This document shows positions 27,446 to 35,362 of a stretch of 64,000 nucleotides of DNA, piece by piece. The DNA lies in assembly GCA_034231615.1 (NCBI GenBank), contig CM067315.1:17277513-17341512 (forward strand), written 5' to 3'. The first letter of the stretch is position 1. Every line of letters begins with the position of its first letter. The stretch comes from Meghimatium bilineatum. Its lineage: Eukaryota; Mollusca; Gastropoda; Stylommatophora; Philomycidae. A program made the position numbers and the translations under genes. Under the pieces are notes generated by a model that saw nothing but the letters and a program-made list of their open reading frames with translations, was not told the DNA's origin and searched no databases.

Positions 27446-27453
27446 CGCCAGCC
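27446..27453. repeat. 4-bp duplication CCAGCCAG in subunit E (representative)
   Basis: E normally reads ACGCCAGTTTT. In five units CCAG is doubled: near 27448, 36346, 40698, 46938 and 51299. All five sit directly downstream of a CTCAATATGTG unit and after a D with the 3-bp deletion, forming one linked haplotype. It is a useful marker for ordering long reads. Confidence 0.88.
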
Positions 27454-27461
27454 AGTTTTCT

Positions 27462-27521
27462 GACGTCTTAAGCTGCAATACATCAAATTAGTGTGTAAAT
27501 TGCCAGGATATACAGAGTTCT
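27462..27521. repeat. Subunit F, reference copy (60 bp)
   Basis: Starts GACGTCTTAAGCTGCAATAC and ends CAGAGTTCT. It is the handiest phase marker for the array. Variants at its centre separate families: CATCATATTAG, CATCAAATTAG, CATAATATTAG and CATCATATTATTG. A further set (for example 29835, 31714, 34478, 43578) starts GATGTCTTAAGTTGC and carries AAATTCCCAAG. Two copies (12643 and 15174 units) lack 2 bp in the terminal ACAGAGTTC. Confidence 0.93.
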
Positions 27522-27581
27522 GTTGTAGAAAGCTGCAGTACACTCAATTTGTGAGTAATATGCCAGAATACAACGAGTTCT
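27522..27581. repeat. Subunit G, reference copy (60 bp); two visible 30-bp halves
   Basis: Two ungapped 30-bp halves (27522-27551 and 27552-27581) agree at roughly 14 of 30 positions, including GTA near the start, GC in the middle and ATACA towards the end. This makes G one of the clearest traces of a 30-bp ancestral motif. It carries CTGCAG at 27533-27538. Its end is CGAGTTCT in most copies and CGAGTTCA in a linked subset (for example 1738, 3883, 9613, 12643 and 15174 units). Confidence 0.92.
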
Positions 27582-27630
27582 AACGTAGTAAGCTACAATA
27601 CACCAAATTCGTGTGCAGATTACAATTTCT
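27582..27630. repeat. Subunit H, reference copy (49 bp, short class)
   Basis: Begins AACGTAGTAAGCTACAATAC and ends with TTACAATTTCT. The first 30-bp half is intact and the second half is about 10 bp short. It is very close to subunit C over nearly its full length, a similarity that explains some of the out-of-register exchanges. A GCAGAATAC form (instead of GCAGATTAC) marks the H that follows A/G chimeras. Confidence 0.91.
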
Positions 27631-27690
27631 GGTGTAGTAAGCTGCAATACAACGAAATCACGTGTAATAGACCAGAATACACTCAATTCT
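27631..27690. repeat. Subunit I, reference copy (60 bp) with CACGTG
   Basis: Begins GGTGTAGTAAGCTGCAATAC, contains ATCACGTG at its midpoint, and ends ACTCAATTCT. The midpoint is also the joint between its two 30-bp halves. Variants: a CTGAAATAC form (I') found next to chimeric junctions; a TAAAAAGCTGC or TAAACAGCTGC form with CAAAGAAATC (for example 587, 2732, 8462, 28841 units); and a CTGTAAAAC form (4877, 16663, 38229, 42587, 47446, 53187). Confidence 0.92.
27657..27664. other. ATCACGTG motif (E-box / CDEI-like), reference copy
   Basis: This 8-bp sequence in subunit I contains the palindrome CACGTG, the classic bHLH E-box, and fits the budding-yeast centromere element CDEI (RTCACRTG). One copy is expected per I subunit. 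I count about 156 I subunits from the unit structure, most with the motif intact. Seen exceptions are ATTACGTG near 2925, 6283, 18072 and 20664 and ATCACGCG near 10696 and 13725. The motif is seen; binding of any factor is not shown. Confidence 0.55.
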
Positions 27691-27749
27691 AGCGTAGAAA
27701 GCTTCAGTACAATGGGTTTGTGAGTAATATGCTAGAATAACAGAGTTTT
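27691..27749. repeat. Subunit A, reference copy (59 bp)
   Basis: Begins AGCGTAGAAAGCTTCAGTAC or AGTGTAGAAAGCTTC and contains AATGGGTTTGTGAG and GCTAGAATAACAGAG. It carries AAGCTT at 27699-27704. A family of copies has GAATGCTT, which removes this palindrome (for example 7468, 19254, 19751, 44463, 55063, 57696 units). AATAGATTTG replaces AATGGGTTTG in the 5374, 16166, 17160, 28841, 30720 and related units. Confidence 0.92.
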
Positions 27750-27798
27750 GGCGTACTAAACTGCAATAGACCCAATTCGTGCGTTATACGACAATTCT
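27750..27798. repeat. Subunit B, reference copy (49 bp, short class)
   Basis: Begins GGCGTACTAAACTGCAATAG. It shares TACTAAAC-GCAA-AGACC with subunit E, more than with its immediate neighbours. Its second half is short by about 10 bp. GCGTTATACG and GCGTAATACG forms distinguish B copies; the latter sits mainly upstream of the C-to-I' junction. A TATACCCTATTCG form marks six units listed under the 1879-bp repeat and the macro-copies. Confidence 0.91.
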
Positions 27799-27849
27799 GA
27801 AGTAGTAAGCTACAATACACCAAATTCGTGTGTCCAGAATACAATTTCT
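27799..27849. repeat. Subunit C, reference copy (51 bp, short class)
   Basis: Begins GAAGTAGTAAGCTACAATAC and ends CCAGAATACAATTTCT. It is nearly the same as H apart from the first bases and TGTCCAGAATAC in place of TGCAGATTAC. Forms CAAATTCGTG, CAAAGTCGTG and CAAAGTAGTG, together with endings AATTTCT and AATATCT, define its subfamilies. The AATATCT ending is the form that precedes I'. Confidence 0.91.
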
Positions 27850-27907
27850 GTTCTAGTAAGCTGCAGTACACTCAATTTGTTAGATATGCCAGAATACAAC
27901 GAGATCT
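27850..27907. repeat. Subunit D, reference copy (58 bp)
   Basis: Begins GTTCTAGTAAGCTGCAGTAC and ends CGAGATCT. It is close to G (about 90% by eye) apart from a TTAGATATG segment. It carries CTGCAG (27861-27866) and AGATCT (27902-27907). A D' form with ACACAATTTGTTAGTTATATG loses and gains 2 bp, so its length stays 58. A 3-bp deletion (GAATACGAGATCT) produces the 494-bp units. Confidence 0.92.
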
Positions 27908-27958
27908 GACATACTAAACAGCAAGAGACCTAATTTGTGTGTAGTACGCCAGTTTTCT
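27908..27958. repeat. Subunit E, reference copy (51 bp, short class)
   Basis: Begins GACATACTAAACAGCAAGAG and ends GCCAGTTTTCT. It is related most closely to B. A CCAGTCTTCT form accompanies D' in the 657-bp units and some 494/497-bp units. A 4-bp duplication (GCCAGCCAG) marks five units and yields the 498-bp length. Confidence 0.92.
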
Positions 27959-29834
27959 GACGTCTTAAGCTGCAATACATCATATTAGTGTGTAAATTGC
28001 CAGGATATACAGAGTTCTGTTGTAGAAAGCTGCAGTACACTCAATTTGTGAGTAATATGCCAGAATACGAGTTCTAACGTAGTAAGCTACAATAAACCAA
28101 ATTCGTGTGCAGATTACAATTTCTGGTGTAGTAAGCTGCAATACAACGAAATCACGTGTAATAGACCAGAATACACTCAATTCTAGTGTAGAAAGCTTCA
28201 GTACAATGGGTGTGTGAGTAATATGCTAGAATAACAGAGTTTTGGCGTACTAAACTGCAATAGACCCAATTCGTGCGTAATACGACAATTCTGAAGTAGT
28301 AAGCTACAATACACCAAATTCGTGTGTCCAGAATACAATATCTGGTGTAGTAAGCTGAAATACAACGAAATCACGTGTAATATACCAGAATACACCCAAT
28401 TCTAGTGTAGAAAGCTTCAGTACAATGGGTTTGTAAGTAATATGCCAGAATACAACGAGTTCAAACGTAGTAAGCTACAATACACCAAATTCGTGTGCAG
28501 AATACAATTTCTGGTGTAGTAAGCTGCAATACAACGAAATCACGTGTAATAGACCAGAATACACTCAATTCTAGTGTAGAAAGCTTCAGTACAATGGGTT
28601 TGTGAGTAATATGCTAGAATAACATAGTTTTGGCGTACTAAACTGCAATAGACCCAATTCGTGCGTTATACGACAATTCTGAAGTAGTAAGCTACAATAC
28701 ACCAAAGTAGTGTGTCCAGAATACAATTTCTGTTCTAGTAAGCTGCAGTACACTCAATTTGTTAGATATGCCAGAATACAACGAGATCTGACATACTAAA
28801 CAGCAAGAGACCTAATTTGTGTGTAGTACGCCAGTTTTCTGACGTCTTAAGCTGCAATACATCATATTAGTGTGTAAATTGCCAGGATATACAGAGTTCT
28901 GTTGTAGAAAGCTGCAGTACACTCAATTTGTGAGTAATATGCCAGAATACAACGAGTTCTAACGTAGTAAGCTACAATACACCAAATTCGTGTGCAGATT
29001 ACAATTTCTGGTGTAAACAGCTGCAATACAAAGAAATCACGTGTAATAGACCAGAATACACTCAATTCTAGCGTAGAAAGCTTCAGTACAATAGATTTGT
29101 GAGTAATATGCTAGAATAACAGAGTTTTGGCGTACTAAACTGCAATAGACCCAATTCGTGCGTTATACGACAATTCTGAAGTAGTAAGCTACAATACACC
29201 AAATTCGTGTGTCCAGAATACAATTTCAGTTCTAGTAAGCTGCAGTACACTCAATTTGTTAGATATGCCAGAATACAACGAGATCTGACATACTAAACAG
29301 CAAGAGACCTAATTTGTGTGTAGTACGCCAGTTTTCTGACGTCTTAAGCTGCAATACATCATATTATTGTGTAAATTGCCAGGATATACAGAGTTCTGTT
29401 GTAGAAAGCTGCAGTACACTCAATTTGTGAGTAATATGCCAGAATACAACGAGTTCTAACGTAGTAAGCTACAATACACCAAATTCGTGTGCAGATTACA
29501 ATTTCTGGTGTAGTAAGCTGCAATACAACTAAATCACGTGTAATAGACCAGAATACACTCAATTCTAGCGTAGAAAGCTTCAGTACAATGGGTTTGTGAG
29601 TAATATGCTAGAATAACAGAGTTTTGGCGTACTAAACTGCAATATACCCTATTCGTGTGTTATACGACAATTCTGAAGTAGTAAGCTACAATACACCAAA
29701 TTCGTGTGTCCAGAATACAATTTCTGTTCTAGTAAGCTGCATTACACAATTTGTTAGTTATATGCCAGAATACAACGAGATCTGACATACTAAACAGCAA
29801 GAGACCTAATTTGTGTGTAGTACGCCAGTCTTCT

Positions 29835-30719
29835 GATGTCTTAAGTTGCAATACATCAAATTAGTGTGTAAATTCCCAAGATATACAGAGTTCTGTTGTA
29901 GAAAGCTGCAGTACACTCAATTTGTGAGTAATATGCCAGAATACAACGAGTTCTAACGTAGCAAGCTACAATACACCAAATTCGTGTGCAGATTACAATT
30001 TCTGGTGTAGTAAGCTGCAATACAACGAAATCACGTGTAATAGACCAGAATACACTCAATTCTAGCGTAGAAAGCTTCAGTACAATGGGTTTGTGAGTAA
30101 TATGCTAGAATAACAGAGTTTTGGCGTACTAAACTGCAATAGACCCAATTCGTGCGTAATACGACAATTCTGAAGTAGTAAGCTACAATACACCAAATTC
30201 GTGTGTCCAGAATACAATATCTGGTGTAGTAAGCTGAAATACAACGAAATCACGTGTAATAGACCAGAATACACTCAATTCTAGTGTAGAAAGCTTCAGT
30301 ACAATGGGTTTGTGAGTAATATGCCAGAATACAACGAGTTCAAACGTAGTAAGCTACAATACACCAAATTCGTGTGCAGAATACAATTTCTGGTGTAGTA
30401 AGCTGCAATACAACGAAATCACGTGTAATAGACCAGAATACACTCAATTCTAGTGTAGAAAGCTTCAGTACAATGGGTTTGTGAGTAATATGCTAGAATA
30501 ACATAGTTTTGGCGTACTAAACTGCAATAGACCCAATTCGTGCGTTATACGACAATTCTGAAGTAGTAAGCTACAATACACCAAAGTAGTGTGTCCAGAA
30601 TACAATTTCTGTTCTAGTAAGCTGCAGTACACTCAATTTGTTAGATATGCCAGAATACAACGAGATCTGACATACTAAACAGCAAGAGACCTAATTTGTG
30701 TGTAGTACGCCAGTTTTCT
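29835..30719. repeat. 885-bp unit (class representative)
   Basis: Subunits: F 29835, G 29895, H 29955, I 30004, A 30064, B 30123, C 30172, I' 30223, A/G 30283, H 30343, I 30392, A 30452, B 30511, C 30560, D 30611 and E 30669. The extra 388 bp is I' plus two trimers. Full 885-bp members start at 10110, 13138, 20964, 29835, 31714, 32599, 34478, 43578, 48437 and 54178; 882-bp members at 27959, 36850, 41208 and 51808; 881-bp members at 6587, 18373 and 21849; and an 879-bp member at 26085. Confidence 0.92.
30283..30342. repeat. A/G chimeric subunit (60 bp), representative
   Basis: The left part is A (AGTGTAGAAAGCTTCAGTAC, then AATGGG) and the right part is G (GCCAGAATACAACGAG, then TTCA). The switch lies inside TTTGTGAGTAATATGC, which A and G share. 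Chimeras of this type are in all 879-885-bp and 663-bp units. Almost all end TTCA instead of TTCT, which ties them to the G variant in the 1738, 3883 and 9613 units. Confidence 0.89.
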
Positions 30720-32598
30720 GACGTCTTAAGCTGCAATACATCATATTAGTGTGTAAATTGCCAGGATATACAGAGTTCTGTTGTAGAAAGCTGCAGTACA
30801 CTCAATTTGTGAGTAATATGCCAGAATACAACGAGTTCTAACGTAGTAAGCTACAATACACCAAATTCGTGTGCAGATTACAATTTCTGGTGTAAACAGC
30901 TGCAATACAAAGAAATCACGTGTAATAGACCAGAATACACTCAATTCTAGCGTAGAAAGCTTCAGTACAATAGATTTGTGAGTAATATGCTAGAATAACA
31001 GAGTTTTGGCGTACTAAACTGCAATAGACCCAATTCGTGCGTTATACGACAATTCTGAAGTAGTAAGCTACAATACACCAAATTCGTGTGTCCAGAATAC
31101 AATTTCAGTTCTAGTAAGCTGCAGTACACTCAATTTGTTAGATATGCCAGAATACAACGAGATCTGACATACTAAACAGCAAGAGACCTAATTTGTGTGT
31201 AGTACGCCAGTTTTCTGACGTCTTAAGCTGCAATACATCATATTATTGTGTAAATTGCCAGGATATACAGAGTTCTGTTGTAGAAAGCTGCAGTACACTC
31301 AATTTGTGAGTAATATGCCAGAATACAACGAGTTCTAACGTAGTAAGCTACAATACACCAAATTCGTGTGCAGATTACAATTTCTGGTGTAGTAAGCTGC
31401 AATACAACTAAATCACGTGTAATAGACCAGAATACACTCAATTCTAGCGTAGAAAGCTTCAGTACAATGGGTTTGTGAGTAATATGCTAGAATAACAGAG
31501 TTTTGGCGTACTAAACTGCAATATACCCTATTCGTGTGTTATACGACAATTCTGAAGTAGTAAGCTACAATACACCAAATTCGTGTGTCCAGAATACAAT
31601 TTCTGTTCTAGTAAGCTGCATTACACAATTTGTTAGTTATATGCCAGAATACAACGAGATCTGACATACTAAACAGCAAGAGACCTAATTTGTGTGTAGT
31701 ACGCCAGTCTTCTGATGTCTTAAGTTGCAATACATCAAATTAGTGTGTAAATTCCCAAGATATACAGAGTTCTGTTGTAGAAAGCTGCAGTACACTCAAT
31801 TTGTGAGTAATATGCCAGAATACAACGAGTTCTAACGTAGCAAGCTACAATACACCAAATTCGTGTGCAGATTACAATTTCTGGTGTAGTAAGCTGCAAT
31901 ACAACGAAATCACGTGTAATAGACCAGAATACACTCAATTCTAGCGTAGAAAGCTTCAGTACAATGGGTTTGTGAGTAATATGCTAGAATAACAGAGTTT
32001 TGGCGTACTAAACTGCAATAGACCCAATTCGTGCGTAATACGACAATTCTGAAGTAGTAAGCTACAATACACCAAATTCGTGTGTCCAGAATACAATATC
32101 TGGTGTAGTAAGCTGAAATACAACGAAATCACGTGTAATAGACCAGAATACACTCAATTCTAGTGTAGAAAGCTTCAGTACAATGGGTTTGTGAGTAATA
32201 TGCCAGAATACAACGAGTTCAAACGTAGTAAGCTACAATACACCAAATTCGTGTGCAGATTACAATTTCTGGTGTAGTAAGCTGCAATACAACGAAATCA
32301 CGTGTAATAGACCAGAATACACTCAATTCTAGCGTAGAATGCTTCAGTACAATGGGTTTGTGAGTAATATGCTAGAATAACAGAGTTTTGGCGTACTAAA
32401 CTGCAATAGACCCAATTCGTGCGTTATACGACAATTCTGAAGTAGTAAGCTACAATACACCAAATTCGTGTGTCCAGAATACAATTTCTGTTCTAGTAAG
32501 CTGCAGTACACAATTTGTTAGTTATATGCCAGAATACAACGAGATCTGACATACTAAACAGCAAGAGACCTAATTTGTGTGTAGTACGCCAGTTTTCT
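30720..32598. repeat. 1879-bp higher-order repeat, copy 2
   Basis: Units start at 30720, 31217 and 31714 (885). Copies 1 and 2 are virtually the same through the first and second units. The second half of the 885-bp unit differs: H here reads GCAGATTAC (near 32257) instead of GCAGAATAC, A has GAATGCTT and D is the D' form, so the right-hand part was taken from a different unit family. Confidence 0.91.
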
Positions 32599-33483
32599 GA
32601 CGTCTTAAGCTGCAATACATCAAATTAGTGTATAAATTGCCAGGATATACAGAGTTCTGTTGTAGAAAGCTGCAGTACACTCAATTTGTGAGTAATATGC
32701 CAGAATACAACGAGTTCTAACGTAGTAAGCTACAATACACCAAATTCGTGTGCAGATTACAATTTCTGGTGTAGTAAGCTGCAATACAACGAAATCACGT
32801 GTAATAGACCAGAATACACTCAATTCTAGCGTAGAAAGCTTCAGTACAATGGGTTTGTGAGTAATATGCTAGAATAACAGAGTTTTGGCGTACTAAACTG
32901 CAATAGACCCAATTCGTGCGTAATACGACAATTCTGAAGTAGTAAGCTACAATACACCAAATTCGTGTGTCCAGAATACAATATCTGGTGTAGTAAGCTG
33001 AAATACAACGAAATCACGTGTAATAGACCAGAATACACTCAATTCTAGTGTAGAAAGCTTCAGTACAATGGGTTTGTGAGTAATATGCCAGAATACAACG
33101 AGTTCAAACGTAGTAAGCTACAATACACCAAATTCGTGTGCAGAATACAATTTCTGGTGTAGTAAGCTGCAATACAACGAAATCACGTGTAATAGACCAG
33201 AATACACTCAATTCTAGTGTAGAAAGCTTCAGTACAATGGGTTTGTGAGTAATATGCTAGAATAACATAGTTTTGGCGTACTAAACTGCAATAGACCCAA
33301 TTCGTGCGTTATACGACAATTCTGAAGTAGTAAGCTACAATACACCAAAGTAGTGTGTCCAGAATACAATTTCTGTTCTAGTAAGCTGCAGTACACTCAA
33401 TTTGTTAGATATGCCAGAATACAACGAGATCTGACATACTAAACAGCAAGAGACCTAATTTGTGTGTAGTACGCCAGTTTTCT
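32599..33483. repeat. Solitary 885-bp unit between 1879-bp copies
   Basis: An 885-bp unit with GTGTATAAATTG in F lies between copies 2 and 3 of the 1879-bp repeat. Its left end resembles the 44463/55063 family and its right end (GCAGAATAC, CATAG, CAAAGTAGTG) resembles that of the 29835 unit. It looks like the product of one unequal exchange between 1879-bp neighbours. Confidence 0.87.
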
Positions 33484-35362
33484 GACGTCTTAAGCTGCAA
33501 TACATCATATTAGTGTGTAAATTGCCAGGATATACAGAGTTCTGTTGTAGAAAGCTGCAGTACACTCAATTTGTGAGTAATATGCCAGAATACAACGAGT
33601 TCTAACGTAGTAAGCTACAATACACCAAATTCGTGTGCAGATTACAATTTCTGGTGTAAACAGCTGCAATACAAAGAAATCACGTGTAATAGACCAGAAT
33701 ACACTCAATTCTAGCGTAGAAAGCTTCAGTACAATAGATTTGTGAGTAATATGCTAGAATAACAGAGTTTTGGCGTACTAAACTGCAATAGACCCAATTC
33801 GTGCGTTATACGACAATTCTGAAGTAGTAAGCTACAATACACCAAATTCGTGTGTCCAGAATACAATTTCAGTTCTAGTAAGCTGCAGTACACTCAATTT
33901 GTTAGATATGCCAGAATACAACGAGATCTGACATACTAAACAGCAAGAGACCTAATTTGTGTGTAGTACGCCAGTTTTCTGACGTCTTAAGCTGCAATAC
34001 ATCATATTATTGTGTAAATTGCCAGGATATACAGAGTTCTGTTGTAGAAAGCTGCAGTACACTCAATTTGTGAGTAATATGCCAGAATACAACGAGTTCT
34101 AACGTAGTAAGCTACAATACACCAAATTCGTGTGCAGATTACAATTTCTGGTGTAGTAAGCTGCAATACAACTAAATCACGTGTAATAGACCAGAATACA
34201 CTCAATTCTAGCGTAGAAAGCTTCAGTACAATGGGTTTGTGAGTAATATGCTAGAATAACAGAGTTTTGGCGTACTAAACTGCAATATACCCTATTCGTG
34301 TGTTATACGACAATTCTGAAGTAGTAAGCTACAATACACCAAATTCGTGTGTCCAGAATACAATTTCTGTTCTAGTAAGCTGCATTACACAATTTGTTAG
34401 TTATATGCCAGAATACAACGAGATCTGACATACTAAACAGCAAGAGACCTAATTTGTGTGTAGTACGCCAGTCTTCTGATGTCTTAAGTTGCAATACATC
34501 AAATTAGTGTGTAAATTCCCAAGATATACAGAGTTCTGTTGTAGAAAGCTGCAGTACACTCAATTTGTGAGTAATATGCCAGAATACAACGAGTTCTAAC
34601 GTAGCAAGCTACAATACACCAAATTCGTGTGCAGATTACAATTTCTGGTGTAGTAAGCTGCAATACAACGAAATCACGTGTAATAGACCAGAATACACTC
34701 AATTCTAGCGTAGAAAGCTTCAGTACAATGGGTTTGTGAGTAATATGCTAGAATAACAGAGTTTTGGCGTACTAAACTGCAATAGACCCAATTCGTGCGT
34801 AATACGACAATTCTGAAGTAGTAAGCTACAATACACCAAATTCGTGTGTCCAGAATACAATATCTGGTGTAGTAAGCTGAAATACAACGAAATCACGTGT
34901 AATAGACCAGAATACACTCAATTCTAGTGTAGAAAGCTTCAGTACAATGGGTTTGTGAGTAATATGCCAGAATACAACGAGTTCAAACGTAGTAAGCTAC
35001 AATACACCAAATTCGTGTGCAGATTACAATTTCTGGTGTAGTAAGCTGCAATACAACGAAATCACGTGTAATAGACCAGAATACACTCAATTCTAGCGTA
35101 GAATGCTTCAGTACAATGGGTTTGTGAGTAATATGCTAGAATAACAGAGTTTTGGCGTACTAAACTGCAATAGACCCAATTCGTGCGTTATACGACAATT
35201 CTGAAGTAGTAAGCTACAATACACCAAATTCGTGTGTCCAGAATACAATTTCTGTTCTAGTAAGCTGCAGTACACAATTTGTTAGTTATATGCCAGAATA
35301 CAACGAGATCTGACATACTAAACAGCAAGAGACCTAATTTGTGTGTAGTACGCCAGTTTTCT
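33484..35362. repeat. 1879-bp higher-order repeat, copy 3
   Basis: Units start at 33484, 33981 and 34478 (885). TATACCCTATTCG (near 34286) and GATGTCTTAAGTTGC (34478) are present as in the other copies. The right-hand part of the 885-bp unit follows copy 2 (GCAGATTAC, GAATGCTT, D'), so copies 2 and 3 are the closer pair. Confidence 0.91.

Larger units (their letters stand above)
27483..27686 (-). other. Recurrent short open frame, judged non-coding (representative)
   Basis: A 67-codon open frame on the minus strand spans most of F to I and recurs with small changes in most units. Residues 25-64 fall into four 10-residue blocks, each with C or Y at position 5, A at position 8 and Y at position 10. 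That is what a 30-bp repeat gives when read in any open frame. The frame stops before the unit ends, and other subunits are 49, 51, 58 or 59 bp, so frame is lost across the unit. Indels of 2, 3, 4, 5 and 10 bp occur freely. I regard it as a by-product of the repeat. Confidence 0.85.
27462..27958. repeat. Reference 497-bp satellite unit (F-G-H-I-A-B-C-D-E)
   Basis: Chosen as a reference because all nine subunits are full length and free of the commoner local variants. Subunit lengths are F 60, G 60, H 49, I 60, A 59, B 49, C 51, D 58 and E 51, summing to 497. G+C is about 37%. Six-base palindromes mark it: GACGTC and CTTAAG at the start of F, CTGCAG in G and D, CACGTG in I, AAGCTT in A and AGATCT at the end of D. 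Units of the same subunit order occur from one end of the window to the other, so this is the level at which the array is homogenised. Confidence 0.96.
27522..28018. repeat. Three consecutive trimers GHI (169) + ABC (159) + DEF (169)
   Basis: Read from G rather than F, one 497-bp period divides into 27522-27690, 27691-27849 and 27850-28018. First positions G, A and D all have CAGTAC where every other subunit has CAATAC, CAATAG or CAAGAG. Second positions H, B and E are all short (49, 49, 51 bp), and B and E share TACTAAAC. Third positions I, C and F fit less well because C looks like H. The arrangement suggests that a trimer of about 166 bp was tripled to make the 497-bp unit, with C later replaced or converted by an H-like sequence. 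The 166-bp size is in the nucleosomal range. Confidence 0.65.
26964..28840. repeat. 498-497-882-bp cassette, copy 1
   Basis: Unit starts: 26964 (498), 27462 (497) and 27959 (882). Markers in order are CTCAATATGTG in G (near 27047), the D 3-bp deletion, the E 4-bp duplication GCCAGCCAG (near 27448), and G with GAATACGAG plus ACAATAAACC in H (near 28066-28098). The same order recurs at 35860-37731 (shift 8,896 bp) and inside the macro-copies at 40213 and 50813. Confidence 0.9.
28841..30719. repeat. 1879-bp higher-order repeat, copy 1
   Basis: Units start at 28841, 29338 and 29835 (885). Markers: TAAACAGCTGC with AATAGATTTG in the first unit; CATATTATTG, CAACTAAATC and TATACCCTATTCG (near 29643) in the second; and GATGTCTTAAGTTGC with AAATTCCCAAG in the third. 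Order and markers are the same in the two other copies. Confidence 0.92.

Noticed and set aside
27462-27472. CRE-like TGACGTC at the E/F joint as a regulatory site
   Set aside because: The full palindrome TGACGTCA is not present (next base is T). One 7-bp match in an amplified repeat is expected by chance often enough and has no nearby promoter context.
27753-27760. TACTAAAC in B and E as an intron branch point
   Set aside because: It differs by one inserted A from the yeast TACTAAC element, and there are no flanking exons or coding frames to splice.
27462-27958. CENP-B box
   Set aside because: I looked for the TTCG-containing CENP-B box core and its CGGG end. AATTCGTG occurs in H, B and C but the required downstream GG-A-CGGG part is absent.
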